NCBI RefSeq assembly: GCF_007995085.1
Contig: NZ_VOQS01000003.1
Coordinates: 558,001 to 622,000, forward strand
Origin: Paraburkholderia azotifigens
GTDB lineage: Bacteria > Pseudomonadota > Gammaproteobacteria > Burkholderiales > Burkholderiaceae
Direction: 5' to 3'
DNA: 64,000 nucleotides
Part shown: positions 43,499-53,120 of the stretch, piece after piece
How positions within the stretch are numbered: position 1 is the first letter of the stretch
Layout of the letters: every line of letters begins with the position of its first letter
Notes under the pieces: model-generated
What the model was told of the DNA's origin: nothing
Databases searched by the model: none
What the model saw: the letters and a program-made list of their open reading frames with translations, nothing else
Made by a program: the position numbers and the translations under genes

Positions 43499-44698
43499 TT
43501 AGGAAGACGCGTTACCGTACTTCACGACATCAAGAAGCGTCTTCTTTTTGTCCTGATAGTGATAGAGCGTGATCGCGCCCTCCTTCATGTCGCCATGCGC
43601 GTCAAATGCGATATGTCCGATCACGCCGTTGTAGTCGGTATCGGGCAGCGCGGCAAGCACCTTCGCGGCGTCGGTGGTGTTGGCCCGCCTCATCGCATCG
43701 GCGATCACGTGAACGGCGTCGTACGCGAACGGCGCATTGAAGAGAATCGGGCCGTTGAAGCGCGCCTCGAAGCGCTTCTGGAATTCCGCGCCCTTGGGCA
43801 TGCGGGAAACAGCGAGACTCGCTTCGGAACATACGAGATTGTTCACCGCGTCGCCAGCAAGCTCGGCCACTTTCTCCGTGCATGCACCATCGCCGCTCAG
43901 AACCTTCGCATTCAATCCAAGCGCAGCCGCTTGCCGGATGAACGGCCCAACCGTCGAATCCATGCCGCCGAACATGATCACGTCGGGATGCGCGCTCTTG
44001 ATGGTGGTGAGGATGGCGCGGAAATCGGTGGCTTTGTCCGTCGTCGCTTCGCGCGCGGCGATGCGCGCGCCGCCCGCTTGCGCCGCCTTCGTGAATTCGT
44101 CGGCGAGACCCTTGCCGTAGGCGCTTGCATCGTCGACGACGGCGATCGTCTTTGCGCCCAACGACTTGAGCGCATAGCCGCCGAGCGCCGGCCCCTGCTG
44201 CGCATCCGTCGCGACCACACGGTACGCGCTCTTGTAGCCCTGCTTCGTATAGTCGGGATTGGTCGACGACGGCGAAATCTCCGCGATGTTTGCGTCGTTA
44301 TAGATACGCGACGCGGGAATCGACACACCGGAGTTCAGATGGCCGATCACGGCAACGACATGCTCATCGACGAACTTCTGCGCGATCTGCGTGCCCGTCT
44401 TTGGATCTGCTGCGTCGTCCTCGCCGTCGAGTTCGAGCCGCACCTTGTGTCCGCCGATCACGAGCCCTGTCCTGTTGATATCTTCGACAGCGAGACGCGC
44501 GCCGTTCTCGTTGTCCTTGCCCAGGTGGCTGCTACCGCCTGTCAGCGGCCCGACGTGTCCGATCGTCACCACTTCTTCGACTGCCCCGCCTTCGCTTTGC
44601 GCTGCGCGCTGCGTTGGCTGCCCTTTCTTGTCGCAGCCCATCAGCGTCAGGCTCGTCAGCGATATGCCGACCAGGGTCAGTTTTGCCAGATTATTCAA
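43499..44698 (-). CDS. Branched-chain amino-acid-type ABC substrate-binding lipoprotein
   Basis: A 399-residue Leu/Ile/Val-binding-protein-like periplasmic receptor with lipobox LMGC (Cys22). Family blocks: VTIGHVGPLTGGSSHLGKDNENGARLAVEDIN, FVDEHVVAVIGHLNSGVSIPAS, SPSSTNPDYT, IAVVDDASAYGKGLADEFTK and VIMFGGMDSTVGPFIRQAAALG. There is no livHMGF set nearby, so it is an orphan receptor that could feed a distant transporter or act as a sensor. It converges with the 43125 gene and is divergent from the small His-rich gene. Confidence 0.92.
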   Translation of the reverse strand: MNNLAKLTLVGISLTSLTLMGCDKKGQPTQRAAQSEGGAVEEVVTIGHVGPLTGGSSHLGKDNENGARLAVEDINRTGLVIGGHKVRLELDGEDDAADPKTGTQIAQKFVDEHVVAVIGHLNSGVSIPASRIYNDANIAEISPSSTNPDYTKQGYKSAYRVVATDAQQGPALGGYALKSLGAKTIAVVDDASAYGKGLADEFTKAAQAGGARIAAREATTDKATDFRAILTTIKSAHPDVIMFGGMDSTVGPFIRQAAALGLNAKVLSGDGACTEKVAELAGDAVNNLVCSEASLAVSRMPKGAEFQKRFEARFNGPILFNAPFAYDAVHVIADAMRRANTTDAAKVLAALPDTDYNGVIGHIAFDAHGDMKEGAITLYHYQDKKKTLLDVVKYGNASS

Positions 44699-44962
44699 CG
44701 GCGGTCTCCTCTGTGAAAATGTACTGTGTTTTTATCCAATTCGTTTCGTATTCCGAATCGATATCCAAAAAACGGTAGCACAAGGTAAAGGTCACCGCTG
44801 TAAAGATTGGTCAAGCGACGGAAACGCCACACACCGCGTCGTCCTTGACAGAGTTTGACGCATATCGCGCGCCATCCAATGGACAATCGGATGCGTGCGT
44901 GCGGCGCTTTCTGTCCGGCACCGTGCACGCTGAATTCACCTATCAACCGGAATGAAACAACC

Positions 44963-45250
44963 ATGAAAAGAAGCTCTATCGCTCTGTTCGTCTCGCTGCT
45001 GGCCGTGGCAGGCGCCGCATCGGCGCAAACCGCCAGCAACGGCATCCTGATGACCCACGACCGCGACGTCGCCTCGAAAATCGAACAGCATGCGCGCGAT
45101 ATCCAGGCCCAGCCGGTCGTCGCCCAACAGAACGTGGATGTGCCTGTCGAAAGGGTCGAGCAGAAGCCCGCTCACCGCGATCATCGCGGGCACGGTCATC
45201 ACCACGCCGCGAACGTGCATGCAGCGCGCGCGCATATCGAAAGCAGGTAA
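44963..45250 (+). CDS. Periplasmic His-rich small protein
   Basis: Not recognised as a family. A 95-residue protein with signal peptide MKRSSIALFVSLLAVAGAAS cleaved before QTAS. The middle is Gln/Val-rich (HARDIQAQPVVAQQNVDVPVERVEQ) and the C-terminus is a histidine cluster (HRDHRGHGHHHAANVHAAR) that could bind Zn, Ni or Cu. AATGAAACAACC precedes ATG 44963, a weak ribosome site. A bidirectional terminator separates it from ahpF. Confidence 0.65.
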   Translation: MKRSSIALFVSLLAVAGAASAQTASNGILMTHDRDVASKIEQHARDIQAQPVVAQQNVDVPVERVEQKPAHRDHRGHGHHHAANVHAARAHIESR

Positions 45251-45270
45251 GCGCGGCACGAAACAAATGA

Positions 45271-45305
45271 AAAACGGGCTAGCAAGCGCTAGCCCGTCTG
45301 TTTTG
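45271..45305. terminator. Bidirectional terminator between His-rich gene and ahpF
   Basis: ACGGGCTAGC (45275-45284), loop AAGC, GCTAGCCCGT (45289-45298). TCTGTTTT follows on the plus strand, and a run of five Ts on the minus strand. Confidence 0.88.
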
Positions 45306-45326
45306 CCGCAATGAAGAACCTTGCGA

Positions 45327-46919
45327 TCAGGCTTCGGCCAGTGCCGCCGCCTGGGCGTCTTCTTCGTCTTCGACGCTCGTGCGGATGAGGTGATCGAACG
45401 CGGCCAGCGATGCCTTCGCGCCCTCGCCCACGGCAATCACGATCTGCTTGAACGGCACCGTTGTCACGTCGCCCGCCGCGAACACGCCCGGCACCGAGGT
45501 CGCGCCCTTCGCGTCGACGACGATCTCGCCGTGCTTCGACAGTTCGACCGTGCCCTTCAGCCATTCGGTGTTCGGCACGAGACCGATCTGCACGAATACG
45601 CCTTCGAGTTCGACATGCTTCGACTCGCCCGACACACGGTCCGTGTACGTCAGCCCGTTGACCTTCTTGCCGTCGCCCGTGATTTCCGTCGTCTGAGCCT
45701 GCGTGATGACGACCACGTTCGGCAGACTGCGCAGCTTGCGCTGCAGCACTTCATCGGCGCGCAGCGTGGCGCCGAACTCGATCAGCGTCACGTGATTCAC
45801 GACGCCGGCCAGATCGATCGCCGCCTCGACGCCCGAGTTGCCGCCGCCGACAACAGCCACGCGCTTGCCCTTGAAGAGCGGACCGTCGCAGTGCGGGCAG
45901 TACGCGACGCCGTGATTGCGGTACTCGCGCTCGCCCGGCACGTTGATCTCACGCCAGCGCGCGCCCGTCGCCAGCACGATCGTCTTCGCCTTCAGCACCG
46001 CGCCGCTCGCGAGGCGCACTTCGTTGATCTTGCCGGGAATCAGCGCTTCGGCGCGCTGCACGTCCATCACGTCGACTTCATAGCTCTTCACGTGCTGTTC
46101 GAGCGCCGTGGCGAACTTCGGCCCTTCCGTTTCCTGCACGGAGACGAAGTTTTCGATTGCCAGCGTATCGAGCACCTGGCCGCCGAAGCGTTCCGCGACG
46201 ACACCCGTCGCAATGCCCTTGCGCGCCGAATAGATGGCGGCCGCTGCACCGGCGGGACCGCCGCCGACGATCAGCACGTCGAACACCGGCTTCTTTTCCA
46301 GTTCCTTTGCGGCGCGCGCACCGGCGTTGATATCGAGCTTCGCGAGGATTTCCTTCACGCCGCTGCGGCCCTGGCCGAACACTTCGCCGTTCAGGAACAT
46401 CGTCGGCACGGCCATGATCTGGCGCGACTCGACTTCGTTCTGGAACAGCGCGCCGTCGATCGCCGTGTGACGGATACGCGGGTTGATCAGCGCCATGATG
46501 TTGAGCGCCTGCACGACTTCCGGGCAGTTCTGGCACGACAGCGAGAAGTACGTCTCGAACGCGAAGTCGCCGTCGAGTTCGCGGATCTGCTGGATCACCG
46601 CGTCGTCGAGCTTGATCGGATGGCCGCCCGTTTGCAGCAGCGCGAGGACCAGCGACGTGAATTCATGACCCATCGGGATGCCCGCGAAGCGGATGCCCGT
46701 CGGCTTGCCAGGCTCGCCGATCGAAAACGACGGCTTGCGCTCGTCGTCGCCGCGCCGTTCGATCACGCTCACGCGCTCCGACAGCGATGCGATGTCGTTC
46801 AGCAGCGCCAGCAGTTCCTGCGACTTCGCGCTGTCGTCGAGCGAAGCGACGATCTCGATAGGACGACTGACTTTCTCGAGGTAGGCTTTGAGTTGGGCTT
46901 TCAGATTCGCGTCGAGCAT
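45327..46919 (-). CDS. ahpF: Alkyl hydroperoxide reductase subunit F
   Basis: A 530-residue NADH-dependent flavoprotein that reduces the peroxidase AhpC. The N-terminal double-thioredoxin domain has Cys129-x2-Cys132 ([10 protein letters not shown]). The FAD domain starts at [15 protein letters not shown], the NADH site is [14 protein letters not shown], and the C-terminal redox pair is YCPHCDGP. The end [31 protein letters not shown] is standard. ATG 46919 gives the correct N-terminus; the 193-bp gap to ahpC contains a strong palindromic hairpin. Confidence 0.96.
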   Translation of the reverse strand: MLDANLKAQLKAYLEKVSRPIEIVASLDDSAKSQELLALLNDIASLSERVSVIERRGDDERKPSFSIGEPGKPTGIRFAGIPMGHEFTSLVLALLQTGGHPIKLDDAVIQQIRELDGDFAFETYFSLSCQNCPEVVQALNIMALINPRIRHTAIDGALFQNEVESRQIMAVPTMFLNGEVFGQGRSGVKEILAKLDINAGARAAKELEKKPVFDVLIVGGGPAGAAAAIYSARKGIATGVVAERFGGQVLDTLAIENFVSVQETEGPKFATALEQHVKSYEVDVMDVQRAEALIPGKINEVRLASGAVLKAKTIVLATGARWREINVPGEREYRNHGVAYCPHCDGPLFKGKRVAVVGGGNSGVEAAIDLAGVVNHVTLIEFGATLRADEVLQRKLRSLPNVVVITQAQTTEITGDGKKVNGLTYTDRVSGESKHVELEGVFVQIGLVPNTEWLKGTVELSKHGEIVVDAKGATSVPGVFAAGDVTTVPFKQIVIAVGEGAKASLAAFDHLIRTSVEDEEDAQAAALAEA

Positions 46920-47030
46920 GGTTTTTCGGGGTCCGTGGCGAGATGAAAATGGATTTTGATGCGCGCCGCGCGCAGTAACGGCGCGGGCAGTAAGGCAATT
47001 CGCAAGGCATCGCCTTGCGGACTGCCTCAC

Positions 47031-47055
47031 GCGGCGCCGCTCGTGGCGGCGCCGC
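47031..47055. promoter_or_regulatory. Hairpin in ahpC-ahpF spacer
   Basis: GCGGCGCCGC occurs at 47031-47040 and again at 47046-47055; the unit is its own reverse complement, so the two copies form a 10-bp stem with a 5-base loop. Without a T-run it is not a standard terminator and more likely a pause, processing or attenuation signal lowering ahpF relative to ahpC. Confidence 0.6.
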
Positions 47056-47112
47056 TTGGGAGACAGAGTGATCGCGGGTAAGCGCGTGTGGCTTCTAGCG
47101 AGCCGGTGAAAC

Positions 47113-47676
47113 TTAGATCTTGCCGATCAGGTCGAGCGACGGGCTCAGCGTTTCAGCGCCCGGCGTCCACTTGGCGGGGCAAACTTCACCCGGGTGCGCC
47201 GCGATGTATTGCGCAGCCTGCACCTTGCGCAGCAGTTCGCCGGCGTCACGGCCGATGCCGTTGTCGTGCACTTCGCACAGCTTGATCTCGCCTTCCGGGT
47301 TGATCACGAACGTACCGCGCAGCGCCAGGCCTTCTTCTTCGATCAGAACGTCGAAGTTGCGCGAAATAGCCAGCGTCGGGTCGGCGAGCATCGGGTACTT
47401 GATCTTCTGGATCGTGTCCGACGTGTCGTGCCATGCCTTGTGCGTGAAGTGCGTATCCGTCGACACGCTGTAGATTTCAACGCCCAGCTTCTTGAATTCG
47501 TCGTAACGATCGGCCAGATCGCCCAGTTCCGTCGGGCAGACGAACGTGAAGTCGGCCGGGTAGAACACGAACACGGACCACTTGCCCTTCAGCGTCTCTT
47601 CGGTAACGGTCGTGAAGTCGCCGTTGTGGAAAGCGGTGGCCTTGAACGGTTTAACCTGGCTGTTGATGATCGGCAT
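47113..47676 (-). CDS. ahpC: Alkyl hydroperoxide reductase subunit C (peroxiredoxin)
   Basis: A 187-residue typical 2-Cys peroxiredoxin reducing hydrogen peroxide and organic peroxides. Peroxidatic Cys47 is in FVCPTEL and resolving Cys166 in EVCPAKW. Other family marks are [34 protein letters not shown] and [17 protein letters not shown] precedes ATG. It is upstream of ahpF on the same strand. An OxyR site is expected in front, but I could not identify one with confidence. Confidence 0.97.
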   Translation of the reverse strand: MPIINSQVKPFKATAFHNGDFTTVTEETLKGKWSVFVFYPADFTFVCPTELGDLADRYDEFKKLGVEIYSVSTDTHFTHKAWHDTSDTIQKIKYPMLADPTLAISRNFDVLIEEEGLALRGTFVINPEGEIKLCEVHDNGIGRDAGELLRKVQAAQYIAAHPGEVCPAKWTPGAETLSPSLDLIGKI

Positions 47677-47920
47677 CTGATGCGTCCTCTTCGGTTGGTG
47701 AGTTGAGTTGGGTGCTGCGATGGATTGGATTATGAAGGAACCGCCGAATTTGCTAAATTTGATTGTTCCGATTTGCCCAATTTAGATTTTCTATGAGTCG
47801 TCCCCGTCTGGCACAAATACTTGATTAACAAGGAAAAGTGCCGTCGGCCCGGCAATTTCCAGACGGGTAAAATGGCTGAAAAAAATTTTCCGGCATGAGT
47901 CTACAGCAAGGGTTTTCCGC

Positions 47921-50298
47921 TTGAGCGAGCTTCAACAGGGGTTTCTTCTCACCCGCCATTGGCGCGATACGGCGTCCGGAACGGAGGTCGAGTTCTGGCT
48001 CGCGACCGACGACGGTCCGCGCCATATCCGCCTGCGCCCGCAGCCGAACGTCGCGTTCGTGCCCGCCGCGCAGCGCCCGCGCGCGGAGGACGTGCTGCGC
48101 CAGGAGAAAAACACCCGCGGCCTCGAACTGCGGCCGCTCGATCTATCCGATTTCCACCATCGGCCGGTGCTGGGGCTGTATTGCCCCCATTACCGGCAAC
48201 TCACCGCGCTCGACAAGCGGCTCAGACAAGGCGGTGTCGACGTGTACGAAGCGGATGTGTTTCCGCCCGACCGGTACATGATGGAACGCTTCATCACGGC
48301 GCCTGTGCTGTTCGGCGGCGAGGCGAATCCCGCCGGCGGTCCGCTGCTCAACGCCGACATGAAGCCCGTGACCGGCTACCGGCCGACGCTCAAACTCGTC
48401 TCGCTCGATATCGAAACCAGCGCGCACGCCGAGCTGTATTCGATCGCGCTCGAAGGCTGCGGGCAGCGTCAGGTATATATGCTCGGGCCGGAGAACGGCG
48501 ACGCGACGGGCCTCGACTTCGCGCTGGAGTATTGCGAAACGCGCGCGCAACTGATCGAGCGGCTGGTCGGATGGCTCGAACGGCACGATCCCGATGCGAT
48601 CATCGGCTGGAACGTCGTGCAGTTCGACCTCAAAGTGCTGCACGAAACGGCGCAGAAGCATGGCGTGCCGCTGCGCATCGGGCGCGGCGGCGCGGTGATG
48701 GAATGGCGCGAACACGGCCTCAAGCAGAATCACTTCTTCGCGGGCGCGGCCGGGCGGCTCATCATCGACGGCATCGAGGCGCTGCGCTCCGCCACGTGGA
48801 GTTTCCCGTCGTTCAGCCTCGAATACGTGGCGCAGTCGGTGCTCGGCGAAGGCAAGTCGATCGACAATCCGTATCAGCGGATGGACGAAATCCAGCGCCG
48901 CTTCGACGAAGACAAACCGGCGCTTGCCCGCTACAACCTGAAAGATTGCGAGCTGGTCACGCGCATCTTCGAGAAGACGGACCTGCTGTCGTTCCTGCTC
49001 GAACGCGCGACGGTGACGGGTCTGCCCGCCGATCGCAGCGGCGGCTCGGTGGCCGCGTTCACGCATCTGTACATGCCGCGCATGCACCGGCTCGGCTTCG
49101 TCGCGCCGAATCTCGGCGACGTCGCGGGCGCGGCGAGCCCCGGCGGCTTCGTGATGGACTCGAAGCCGGGGCTCTACGACTCCGTGCTGGTGCTCGACTA
49201 CAAGAGCCTGTATCCGTCGATCATCCGCAGCTTTCTGATCGATCCCGTGGGCCTGATCGACGGCGTGCGGCATCCCGACGACGCGCATTCCGTGCCGGGC
49301 TTTCTCGGCGCGCGTTTTTCGCGCACGCAGCACTGTTTGCCGTCGATCGTCGCGCAGGTGTGGGAAGGGCGCGAAGCGGCGAAGCGCGAGCACAACAAGC
49401 CGCTGTCGCAGGCGCTGAAGATCATCATGAACGCGTTCTACGGCGTGCTCGGCTCGACGGGCTGCCGGTTCTTCGATCCGCGGCTCGCGTCGTCGATCAC
49501 GATGCGCGGCCACGAGATCATGCATCGCACGCGCGAACTGATCGAGGCAAGCGGCTACACCGTGATCTACGGCGACACCGATTCGACCTTCGTCTGGCTC
49601 AAGCATGCGCATGACGAACAGGACGCGGCGCGCATCGGACGCGAACTGGTCGGCGGGATCAATGCGTGGTGGCGCGAGCATCTGCGCGAGCGGTTCGGAC
49701 TGGAGAGCGCGCTCGAACTGCAATTCGAGCGGCATTACAGGCGTTTTTTCATGCCGACCGTGCGCGGCGCGGAAGAAGGCAGCAAGAAGCGCTACGCGGG
49801 TTTGACCGTGATGGCCGACGGCAGCGAAGACGTCGTCTACAAGGGTTGGAAACGGTGCGTACCGACTGGACGCCGCTCGCGCAGCGCTTCCAGCAGGAGC
49901 TGTATCGGCGCATTTTCAGGCAGGAGCCGTATCGCGACTACGTACGCGATTACGTGCGGCGCACGCTCGCGGGCGAGTTCGACGAGTTGCTCGTGTATCG
50001 CAAGCGGCTGCGCCGGCCGCTGTCTGACTACGAGCGCAACGTGCCGCCGCACGTGCGCGCCGCGCGCACCGCGGACGAATTCAACCGCCAGCGCGGCCGT
50101 CCGCTGCAATACCAGAACGGCGGATGGATCAGCTATGTGATGACGAGCGGCGGACCGGAGCCACTGGAGACGCTGCGCTCGGAGATCGATTACGAGCATT
50201 ATCTGACGCGTCAGTTGCAGCCCGTGGCCGATGCGATTTTGCCGATGTTGAAGGACGATTTCGCGACGCTTGCGTCGGGGCAAGCGCAGTTGTTCTAG
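47921..50298 (+). pseudogene. polB: DNA polymerase II gene with a one-base frameshift
   Basis: A family-B DNA polymerase with 3'-5' exonuclease, about 792 codons if both frames are joined. Exonuclease motifs: SLDIETSA (163-165), [18 protein letters not shown]. Polymerase motifs: [11 protein letters not shown] (A), [11 protein letters not shown] (B), YGDTDSTF (C), and KKRYAGL. After Gly642 in VVYKG (49844-49846) the frame breaks: the expected continuation [24 protein letters not shown] is in the frame one base earlier (from 49846) and runs to 50298. A single base is missing at 49844-49847. Without correction the last 150 residues (thumb) are lost. It may be a real mutation or an assembly error. 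The start is TTG 47921 with a weak ribosome site. Confidence 0.9.
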
Positions 50299-50359
50299 GG
50301 TTTTGGTTTTTCTGTCTGCGACGAAGTCGCCATTCTGGTTTTTCGTTTTTTGTCTTTTT

Positions 50360-51011
50360 GCTGGCATCCGCGAATTCGTATCGGTGCTGCTGGCGTTGCC
50401 CCTGTGCGGGGCGGCACCTACTTTTCTTTGCAGCGGCAAAGAAAAGTAGGCAAAAGAAAGCCGCTCACCCCGCCAGTCCTTGTGTTTGCCTGCGGGCCCC
50501 CACGGGTCCCGCACTCCACACGGCAACACGCTATTTCACATCCGTTGCCAGCGCCTTGAACACGCGCATCACCCACTCCACTCACCCGCAGCACAGCCAG
50601 CGGCAGCGAATCGTCTGCGCCGCCCAGGTGGCAAACGGTGTGTAGGCTGTCGCACCTTACGCGTTGGCGCTTCTACGACACCGATTCCGCTTTTCAGTCC
50701 GGAGTGGTGCACTTCCGTCGCGACGGCCTACACACCGTTTGCCACCTGGGCGGCCGTGGACTTCCCGGTAAGACCGTCCGTGACGCGGGAGTGTGGAGTG
50801 GGGGATGCGAATCCACGAGCGCTGGCAACGAGCATTGAGTAGCTCGTTGCCGCCTGGAGTGCGGGACCCGTGGGGGGCCCGCAGGCAAACACAAGGACTG
50901 GCGGGGTGAGCCCGCTTTCTTTGCTTACTTTCTTTGCGGCGGCAAAGAAAGTAAGTGCCGCCCCGCACAGGGGCAACGCTAGCAAACCGCTACGCAAACG
51001 CGGATGCCAGC
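50360..51011. repeat. Inverted-repeat intergenic element, copy 4 (with outer motifs)
   Basis: Ends are GCTGGCATCCGCG (50360-50372) and CGCGGATGCCAGC (50999-51011). Left arm is the first hairpin class and right arm the second. Inner repeat at 50619-50645 and 50728-50754 with an 82-bp core, interior in the same orientation as copy 2. It alone has the outer 17-base motif on both sides (GTCTGCGACGAAGTCGC at 50314-50330; GCGACTGCGTCGCAGAC at 51027-51043), making the full structure about 730 bp. The outer motifs lie 15 and 5 bases from the stop codons of polB and the HtrA-like gene, which converge on it. Confidence 0.9.
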
Positions 51012-51048
51012 AAAAATCCAATATAAGCGACTGCGTCGCAGACAAAAA

Positions 51049-52077
51049 CTACACCACCTGCTCAGCAGGCCAAACCCCAACCTCAACCCGCTGCGCGCCG
51101 CGCAAGACATCGACCTTCACTTCACGCCCGATCTTCGACCCATCGAGCGCGCGCTGCAAAGCATCGACGCCATCGACGATCACCGAATCGACAGCAACGA
51201 TGGTGTCATCAACCCGCAGGCCGCCGACCGAGGCTGGCGACTCCTTCACAATCTCCATCACCCGCACCCCGCTCTCCGATTCGAGCTCGAAGTAACGCTG
51301 CACACGGCGCGGCAACGCCATCGTCGTGCCGGCAACGCCGATATACGCGCGCCGCACGCGCCCATGCGCGAAGATCTGCATGATTACCCACTTCGCGGTA
51401 TCGATGGCCGTGGCGAAGCTGATCGACTGCGCGCCCGGAATGATCGCCGTGTTCACGCCGATCACCTGCCCTGCCGAATTGATCAGCGGCCCGCCGGAAT
51501 TGCCCGGGTTGAGCGCGGCATCCGTCTGGATCACGTCGTAGATCATGCGGCCCGAATCCGAGCGCAACGAGCGGCCGAGCGCGGACACCACGCCCGCCGT
51601 GACCGTCTGCTCGAGCCCGAGCGGATTGCCGACGGCAATCGCGATCTGGCCCACGCGCAGCTTGCCCGACTCGCCGAGCGCGACGTGCGGCAGCGGCTCC
51701 CGCGAGCCAATGCGCAGCACGGCGAGATCACTGTGCGGATCGTCGCCGACCAGATCGGCGTCGAACCTCGTGCCGTCGGCGAGCTGCACGCGGATATGCG
51801 TCGCGCCGTGCACGACGTGGCTGTTGGTCAGAAGATAACCGTCGGGCGTGAAGATGAAACCCGAGCCAGTGCCCGCGCGCGCATGGCGCTCCGGCGCGCC
51901 CGGCACCCGGCGCTCGACGGTGATGTAGACGACGGCCGCCCGCACCCGTTCGAGCGCATCGATGACGGTGCGCGAATAGGTGTCGAGGAGTGCGGCGTCA
52001 TCGTCGGACGATCCGGACGCAGCCGCGTTTGGCAGCGCACCCGACAGATCGTCGATAAAACGGGGACGGCTTCCCAT
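51049..52077 (-). CDS. HtrA/DegP-like serine protease without signal peptide
   Basis: A 342-residue S1C protease with one PDZ domain. Catalytic triad: His in TNSHVVHGA, Asp in DDPHSDLAVL, Ser in NPGNSGGPLIN. The PDZ domain covers about residues 250-340 (IKGVRVMEIVKESPASVGGLRVDDTIVAVD region). The N-terminus starts MGSRPRFIDDLSGALPN and has no signal peptide or membrane anchor, so it may stay in the cytoplasm, unlike DegP/DegS. GGGAG lies 8 bases before ATG 52077. The stop abuts repeat copy 4. Substrates unknown. Confidence 0.9.
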   Translation of the reverse strand: MGSRPRFIDDLSGALPNAAASGSSDDDAALLDTYSRTVIDALERVRAAVVYITVERRVPGAPERHARAGTGSGFIFTPDGYLLTNSHVVHGATHIRVQLADGTRFDADLVGDDPHSDLAVLRIGSREPLPHVALGESGKLRVGQIAIAVGNPLGLEQTVTAGVVSALGRSLRSDSGRMIYDVIQTDAALNPGNSGGPLINSAGQVIGVNTAIIPGAQSISFATAIDTAKWVIMQIFAHGRVRRAYIGVAGTTMALPRRVQRYFELESESGVRVMEIVKESPASVGGLRVDDTIVAVDSVIVDGVDALQRALDGSKIGREVKVDVLRGAQRVEVGVWPAEQVV

Positions 52078-52198
52078 GATCAGGCTCCCGATAAGCGAGA
52101 GCCGCACATGCGGGGCAGCCAGGCTGTTTTCAAGCGGAGCGGCGGGCGCTCCGGCAGACGCGGGAACCGCCCGAAAGAGAAAAAAAGAAAACCCGGCG

Positions 52199-52390
52199 TC
52201 AGATGAGTCGCAGGTTGCGGATCTTGCCGATGCGCGGCGAGCGTTCGAGGATCAGCTTCTCGATCACTTCGGGCAGCAGCGCCTTGGGAATGTTTGACGG
52301 CACGTCCGACACCAGTTGCGACGGTACATTCACGATGAAATCGTCGGGGGCGGTGGCGAGGCTGTGCTCGTAGGTAACGCGGTAGTCCAT
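52199..52390 (-). CDS. Small hypothetical protein, 63 aa
   Basis: Not recognised. MDYRVTYEHSLATAPDDFIVNVP followed by a helical segment NIPKALLPEVIEKLILERSPRIG. Soluble, no signal peptide, no clear ribosome site. It is upstream of the HtrA-like gene on the same strand (121-bp gap). The balanced amino-acid use and long uninterrupted frame make it plausible. Confidence 0.5.
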   Translation of the reverse strand: MDYRVTYEHSLATAPDDFIVNVPSQLVSDVPSNIPKALLPEVIEKLILERSPRIGKIRNLRLI

Positions 52391-52584
52391 GCTGGGCGTG
52401 AGAAACGTAGGTAGTGTTGCGGAATCGTCGTGCCAGAATGACGCCGCCCGTGGACGACGCTTTCTGTCCCGAGATCGTACCTCAGACGCGCGACCCGCGC
52501 CGCACAGCGAGCCCCGGCAATGTACGCTGCCGAACGGGCCCGCGCGCAAACACGCCGCACGGCGTTCGCGTCTTCACCCAGGTT

Positions 52585-52776
52585 TTACCGATGCCAGCCG
52601 CCATGGCCCCAGCAACAGCTGTAGCCGACGCCGACGCTCACCGACGGCGCCGCGTAATAGCCCGGCGCATAGCCATACGCCGGTGCATATCCATATCCGT
52701 ACGGCGGCGCGACGACGCAGCCTCCCAGACCCATCGTCGCGAGAGCGACGGCTGCCAGCGTCAGAAGTTTCTTCAT
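52585..52776 (-). CDS. Gly/Tyr-rich small lipoprotein
   Basis: A 63-residue lipoprotein: signal KKLLTLAAVALATMGLGGC with lipobox LGGC (Cys20), then a repetitive GYGYAPAYGYAPGYY stretch and a cysteine pair near the end (GYSCCWGHGGWHR). AAGGGAGAACG precedes ATG 52776. Such small Tyr/Gly-rich lipoproteins are common in Burkholderia envelopes and have no known function. Confidence 0.8.
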   Translation of the reverse strand: MKKLLTLAAVALATMGLGGCVVAPPYGYGYAPAYGYAPGYYAAPSVSVGVGYSCCWGHGGWHR

Positions 52777-53120
52777 GATCGTTCTCCCTTTCTTTCTCTC
52801 ATTTGAGCAGACGCTACAGAAGGTAATCGTGACCACTTGTGACAGCGCATTACGGCGCGCTACCGGGCAGCGGCGGGCACCCGCGGCGGCGCCGTGCGCA
52901 AGAAAGGGGCCCGGGCAACCCAGGGCCTCTACGTGCAGACCGCGCGCTAACAGTTGCTTACCATTCGCCCGTCGTGAAAAAAAGAAAGCGGGCATGCCCG
53001 CCGTGCGCAGGCAGATTTCGATGTCGCCGGTATGAATCGGAAATCGGCCTCTGTTCGGCAGATTGAAACATGGCCTCGGGCCGCAAACTGCAGTTGTGCA
53101 GATGCACTGAGGAGCCTGAA

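Noticed and set aside
47690..47800. An OxyR-binding site before ahpC
   Set aside because: The AT-rich stretch is suggestive, but I could not place the four spaced ATAG-type half-sites with enough matches to call it.
49840..49860. Programmed -1 ribosomal frameshift in polB
   Set aside because: No X-XXY-YYZ slippery heptamer and no convincing downstream pseudoknot was seen; a simple one-base loss explains the break.
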